Positions 4,469 to 6,690 of a DNA stretch of 6,690 nucleotides are shown piece after piece. Positions within the stretch are counted from its first letter, which is position 1. The number at the start of each line of letters is the position of its first letter. Position numbers and translations under genes: made by a program. Under the pieces are notes generated by a model. It had not been told where the DNA came from, did no database searches, and worked only from the letters and a program-made list of their open reading frames with translations. This DNA is from an uncultured Collinsella sp. (lineage in GTDB: Bacteria; Actinomycetota; Coriobacteriia; Coriobacteriales; Coriobacteriaceae). The stretch is from the NCBI GenBank assembly GCA_905209455.1, contig CAJLTA010000044.1, positions 1 through 6,690 of the forward strand. Reading direction: 5' to 3'.

Positions 4469-6604
4469 ATGCCCGACGACCATAACGATAACAATTCCCA
4501 GACTCCCCGGGAGCCTAAGATCCCGGGGATGCCCGGAGGCAAGAAGCCCACGCGTACGGGCTGGCTGTATTTTCTTTTGGCTTGCGCGCTTCTGGGCTAT
4601 GCCTTCTTTAATATGGGTTCCGGCTTTGCCAGCTCCAGCAATACCGTTAAGCTCGCGACGAGCGAGATGGTCAGCGCCATCAAGCAGGATTGCGTCGAAG
4701 ATCTGACCTATACGGTTCAAGACGGAAGCGTGACGGGTCATTACTGGAAGACAAAAAAGGACAAGGGCGATACGAGCGAGCTCAAGAGCTTCTCTTCGAC
4801 CTATGTCGGCTCCGATTCGCTTGCCGAGCTCATGGCGGAGCACCCCGATACCAAGTACATCGTCAACACCAACGATCCCGATTTTTGGGGCGACTTGGCG
4901 ATGAGTGTGCTTCCGACGATCGCCCTTATCGCCATCATGTTCTACTTTATGCGCCAGATGATGGGCGCCAACAACAGGAACATGCAGTTTGGCAAGACCA
5001 ACGCCAAGACCAACGAGGCCACACGCCCCAAGGTCAAGTTTGAAGACGTTGCCGGAGTGGACGAGGCAGTCGAGGAGCTCGAGGAGATCCGTGACTTTTT
5101 GAGCGATCCGGATCGCTATCGCAAGCTGGGCGCCAAGATCCCGCGTGGCGTGTTGCTGGTTGGCCCTCCGGGCACCGGTAAAACGCTGCTGGCCAAGGCC
5201 GTTGCCGGCGAGGCGGGCGTGCCGTTCTTTAGCATCTCGGGTTCCGACTTTGTCGAGATGTTCGTAGGTGTCGGCGCCAGCCGTGTGCGTGACCTCTTTA
5301 AGGAGGCCAAGTCCCAGGCCCCGTCGATCATCTTCATCGATGAGATCGATGTCGTGGGACGTCAGCGCGGAGCTGGCTTGGGCGGCGGTCACGACGAGCG
5401 CGAGCAGACGCTCAACCAGCTGCTGGTCGAGATGGACGGCTTTGAGGAAAGCGAGTCGGTCATCCTGATCGCCGCCACCAACCGCCCCGACATTCTGGAT
5501 CCGGCGCTGCTGCGTCCCGGTCGTTTTGACCGTCAGGTTACGGTCGACCGTCCGGATGTGAAGGGCCGCGAGCAGATCTTGCGCGTGCATGCCGAGAACA
5601 AGCCGATGGACGAGGACGTTAAGTTTGAGAAGCTCGCCCAGATGACCGTTGGCTTCACTGGTGCCGATCTGGCAAATCTGCTCAACGAGTCTGCGCTGTT
5701 GGCTGCCCGCCGCCATCGTTCCGTGATCTCGATGGACGAGGTCGAGGAATCGATGGAGCGCGTGATTGCCGGACCGCAGCGCAAGGGTCGCGTGATGACC
5801 GAGGCCGAGCGCACCACGATTGCCTACCACGAGAGCGGTCACGCCCTGGTGGGTCACATCCTGGAGCACTCCGATCCGGTCCACAAGATCTCGATCGTCA
5901 GCCGCGGCCAGGCGCTGGGCTACACGCTGCAGCTTCCGCAGGAGGACCACTTCCTCAAGACCAAGAACGAGATGCTCGACGAGCTCGCCGTGTTCTTGGG
6001 CGGTCGCGTTGCCGAGGAGCTCATGTGCGATGACATCACGTCGGGCGCGAGCAACGATCTGGAGCGCGCAACCAAGATGGCGCGCGAGATGGTCACGCGC
6101 CTGGGCATGAGCGAGGAGCTGGGCACGCAAGTGTTTGGCGAGGCGCAACATCAGGTGTTCCTTGGTCGCGATTACGCCGATCACCAGGATTACTCCGAGG
6201 AGACGGCGCGCCGCATCGATATCGAGGTCCAGCGCATTATGCGTGAGGCCCATCGTCGTGCGGTCGAGATTCTGGACGCCCGTCGCGATCAGCTCGATCT
6301 GATGGCGAAGGTGCTGCTTGAGCGCGAGACCGTCGAGGGCGACGCCGTGAACGCCCTGCTCGACAACGAGTGGAATGCCTACCTTGAGCGCGAGGGCGAT
6401 ATCCTGGCGGCCAAGGAGGAGCGCAATGCCAAGGCGGCCGGCATGCCGACCAAGAAGCGCGTGCCTCGAATGAGCGAGGAGGAGCTGGCGGCTGATGCCG
6501 CGGCCTTTGCGCAGGCGGCCATGCAGGAGGATGCCGAAGCCGCATCCGATGATGCTGACGATGACCATGCCGTCGTCGATGCCGACACCGACGCCGACAA
6601 ATAG
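4469..6604 (+). CDS. ftsH: ATP-dependent zinc metalloprotease FtsH
   Basis: This encodes 711 residues. FtsH is a hexameric membrane-anchored AAA+ protease that pulls out and degrades misassembled membrane proteins and some cytosolic regulators. A short polar N-terminus (1-30) precedes membrane segment 1 (about 31-48), an extracytoplasmic domain (about 50-140), and membrane segment 2 (about 144-162). The AAA+ module has Walker A GPPGTGKT (232-239), the pore loop MFVG (264-267), Walker B IIFIDEID (287-294), and the second region of homology with arginine fingers R352 and R355. The protease domain has the zinc motif HESGH (454-458) and a likely third ligand D530 in TSGASNDLE. All catalytic residues are present. 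Beyond about 650 the tail is unusual: basic KKR (662-664), then an Ala/Glu/Asp-rich, probably disordered stretch with an Asp run near 694-699. It starts one base after hpt and is probably translationally coupled to it. Confidence 0.97.
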   Translation: MPDDHNDNNSQTPREPKIPGMPGGKKPTRTGWLYFLLACALLGYAFFNMGSGFASSSNTVKLATSEMVSAIKQDCVEDLTYTVQDGSVTGHYWKTKKDKGDTSELKSFSSTYVGSDSLAELMAEHPDTKYIVNTNDPDFWGDLAMSVLPTIALIAIMFYFMRQMMGANNRNMQFGKTNAKTNEATRPKVKFEDVAGVDEAVEELEEIRDFLSDPDRYRKLGAKIPRGVLLVGPPGTGKTLLAKAVAGEAGVPFFSISGSDFVEMFVGVGASRVRDLFKEAKSQAPSIIFIDEIDVVGRQRGAGLGGGHDEREQTLNQLLVEMDGFEESESVILIAATNRPDILDPALLRPGRFDRQVTVDRPDVKGREQILRVHAENKPMDEDVKFEKLAQMTVGFTGADLANLLNESALLAARRHRSVISMDEVEESMERVIAGPQRKGRVMTEAERTTIAYHESGHALVGHILEHSDPVHKISIVSRGQALGYTLQLPQEDHFLKTKNEMLDELAVFLGGRVAEELMCDDITSGASNDLERATKMAREMVTRLGMSEELGTQVFGEAQHQVFLGRDYADHQDYSEETARRIDIEVQRIMREAHRRAVEILDARRDQLDLMAKVLLERETVEGDAVNALLDNEWNAYLEREGDILAAKEERNAKAAGMPTKKRVPRMSEEELAADAAAFAQAAMQEDAEAASDDADDDHAVVDADTDADK

Positions 6605-6690
6605 TCTTTGTGGCGAAAGCCTCCGCGGGGAAACCTGGGCTTATAGGACAAAATGTGTGTCCACGTTGGGGACATCGGCGCAGGTCGATG
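6605..6690. other. Noncoding end of window after ftsH
   Basis: No intrinsic terminator with a T tract was found. AAGCC (6618-6622) could pair with GGCTT (6638-6642), but no T run follows. GCTTATAG (6639-6646) also occurs at 727-734 upstream of hsp20. The window ends in ATG (6688-6690) without a convincing ribosome binding site, so no next gene is called. The ftsH transcript may continue or end beyond the window. Confidence 0.5.
6646..6674. repeat. Alternating GGACA-N7-TGTCC-N7-GGACA repeat
   Basis: GGACA (6646-6650), TGTCC (6658-6662) and GGACA (6670-6674) alternate in orientation with exactly 7 bases between units. The middle copy can therefore pair with either neighbour, giving two mutually exclusive hairpins. 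The last unit is part of TGGGGACAT, also found at 648-656. It could be an intergenic repetitive element or a protein binding array; its nature is not known. Confidence 0.5.

Noticed and set aside
4343..6568. A 741-codon open frame on the minus strand opposite ftsH
   Set aside because: It is a shadow of ftsH. GC-rich codon bias suppresses stops on the opposite strand, the translation is a low-complexity mix rich in L, H, G, A and R with no recognisable domain, and the plus strand encodes a complete FtsH.
6618..6642. AAGCC/GGCTT pairing after ftsH as a terminator
   Set aside because: The stem is only five bp around a 15-base loop, with no T tract following.

Overview
The window looks like a chromosomal segment of a GC-rich anaerobic actinobacterium of the class Coriobacteriia, most likely Collinsella or a close relative. 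That assignment is inferred from the GC-rich codon usage, the style of the proteins and the tilS-hpt-ftsH gene order. No rRNA or other phylogenetic marker is present, so the genus is not proven. No transposase, integrase, CRISPR array, tRNA or rRNA gene was seen.

Layout, left to right. Bases 1-50 are the tail of an upstream rightward transcription unit, ending in a strong intrinsic terminator. A leftward gene (115-582) encodes a small unrecognised protein with one C-terminal membrane anchor; it and the region upstream of it are visibly more AT-rich than the rest. A 277-base AT-rich intergenic region dense in short repeats separates it from a divergent rightward small heat-shock protein gene (hsp20, 860-1291). 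That region contains an inverted repeat resembling the HspR operator (HAIR). hsp20 converges on a leftward WalJ/YycJ-type metallo-beta-lactamase-fold gene (1374-2183), and one bidirectional terminator lies between them. Divergent from the latter, and only 48 bases away, starts tilS (2232-3770). After a 148-base gap with a probable promoter and a perfect 9-bp inverted repeat come hpt (3919-4467) and ftsH (4469-6604), separated by one base. The last 86 bases are noncoding and carry alternating GGACA/TGTCC repeats.

How the genes fit together. tilS, hpt and ftsH form a cluster conserved in many Gram-positive bacteria: tRNA-Ile2 lysidine synthesis, purine salvage, and the membrane AAA+ protease. 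Here tilS has its own ribosome binding site and probably its own promoter. hpt-ftsH is a tight two-gene unit in which the ftsH ribosome binding site lies inside hpt. Hsp20 and FtsH are both protein quality-control factors, but they sit in separate transcription units.

Most of the window is ordinary housekeeping sequence. The parts most worth checking are the noncoding ones: the HAIR-like site upstream of hsp20, the inverted repeat over the hpt promoter, and the GGACA/TGTCC repeats after ftsH. The tail-anchored orphan protein is the least explained gene. No clear new multi-gene system is visible.
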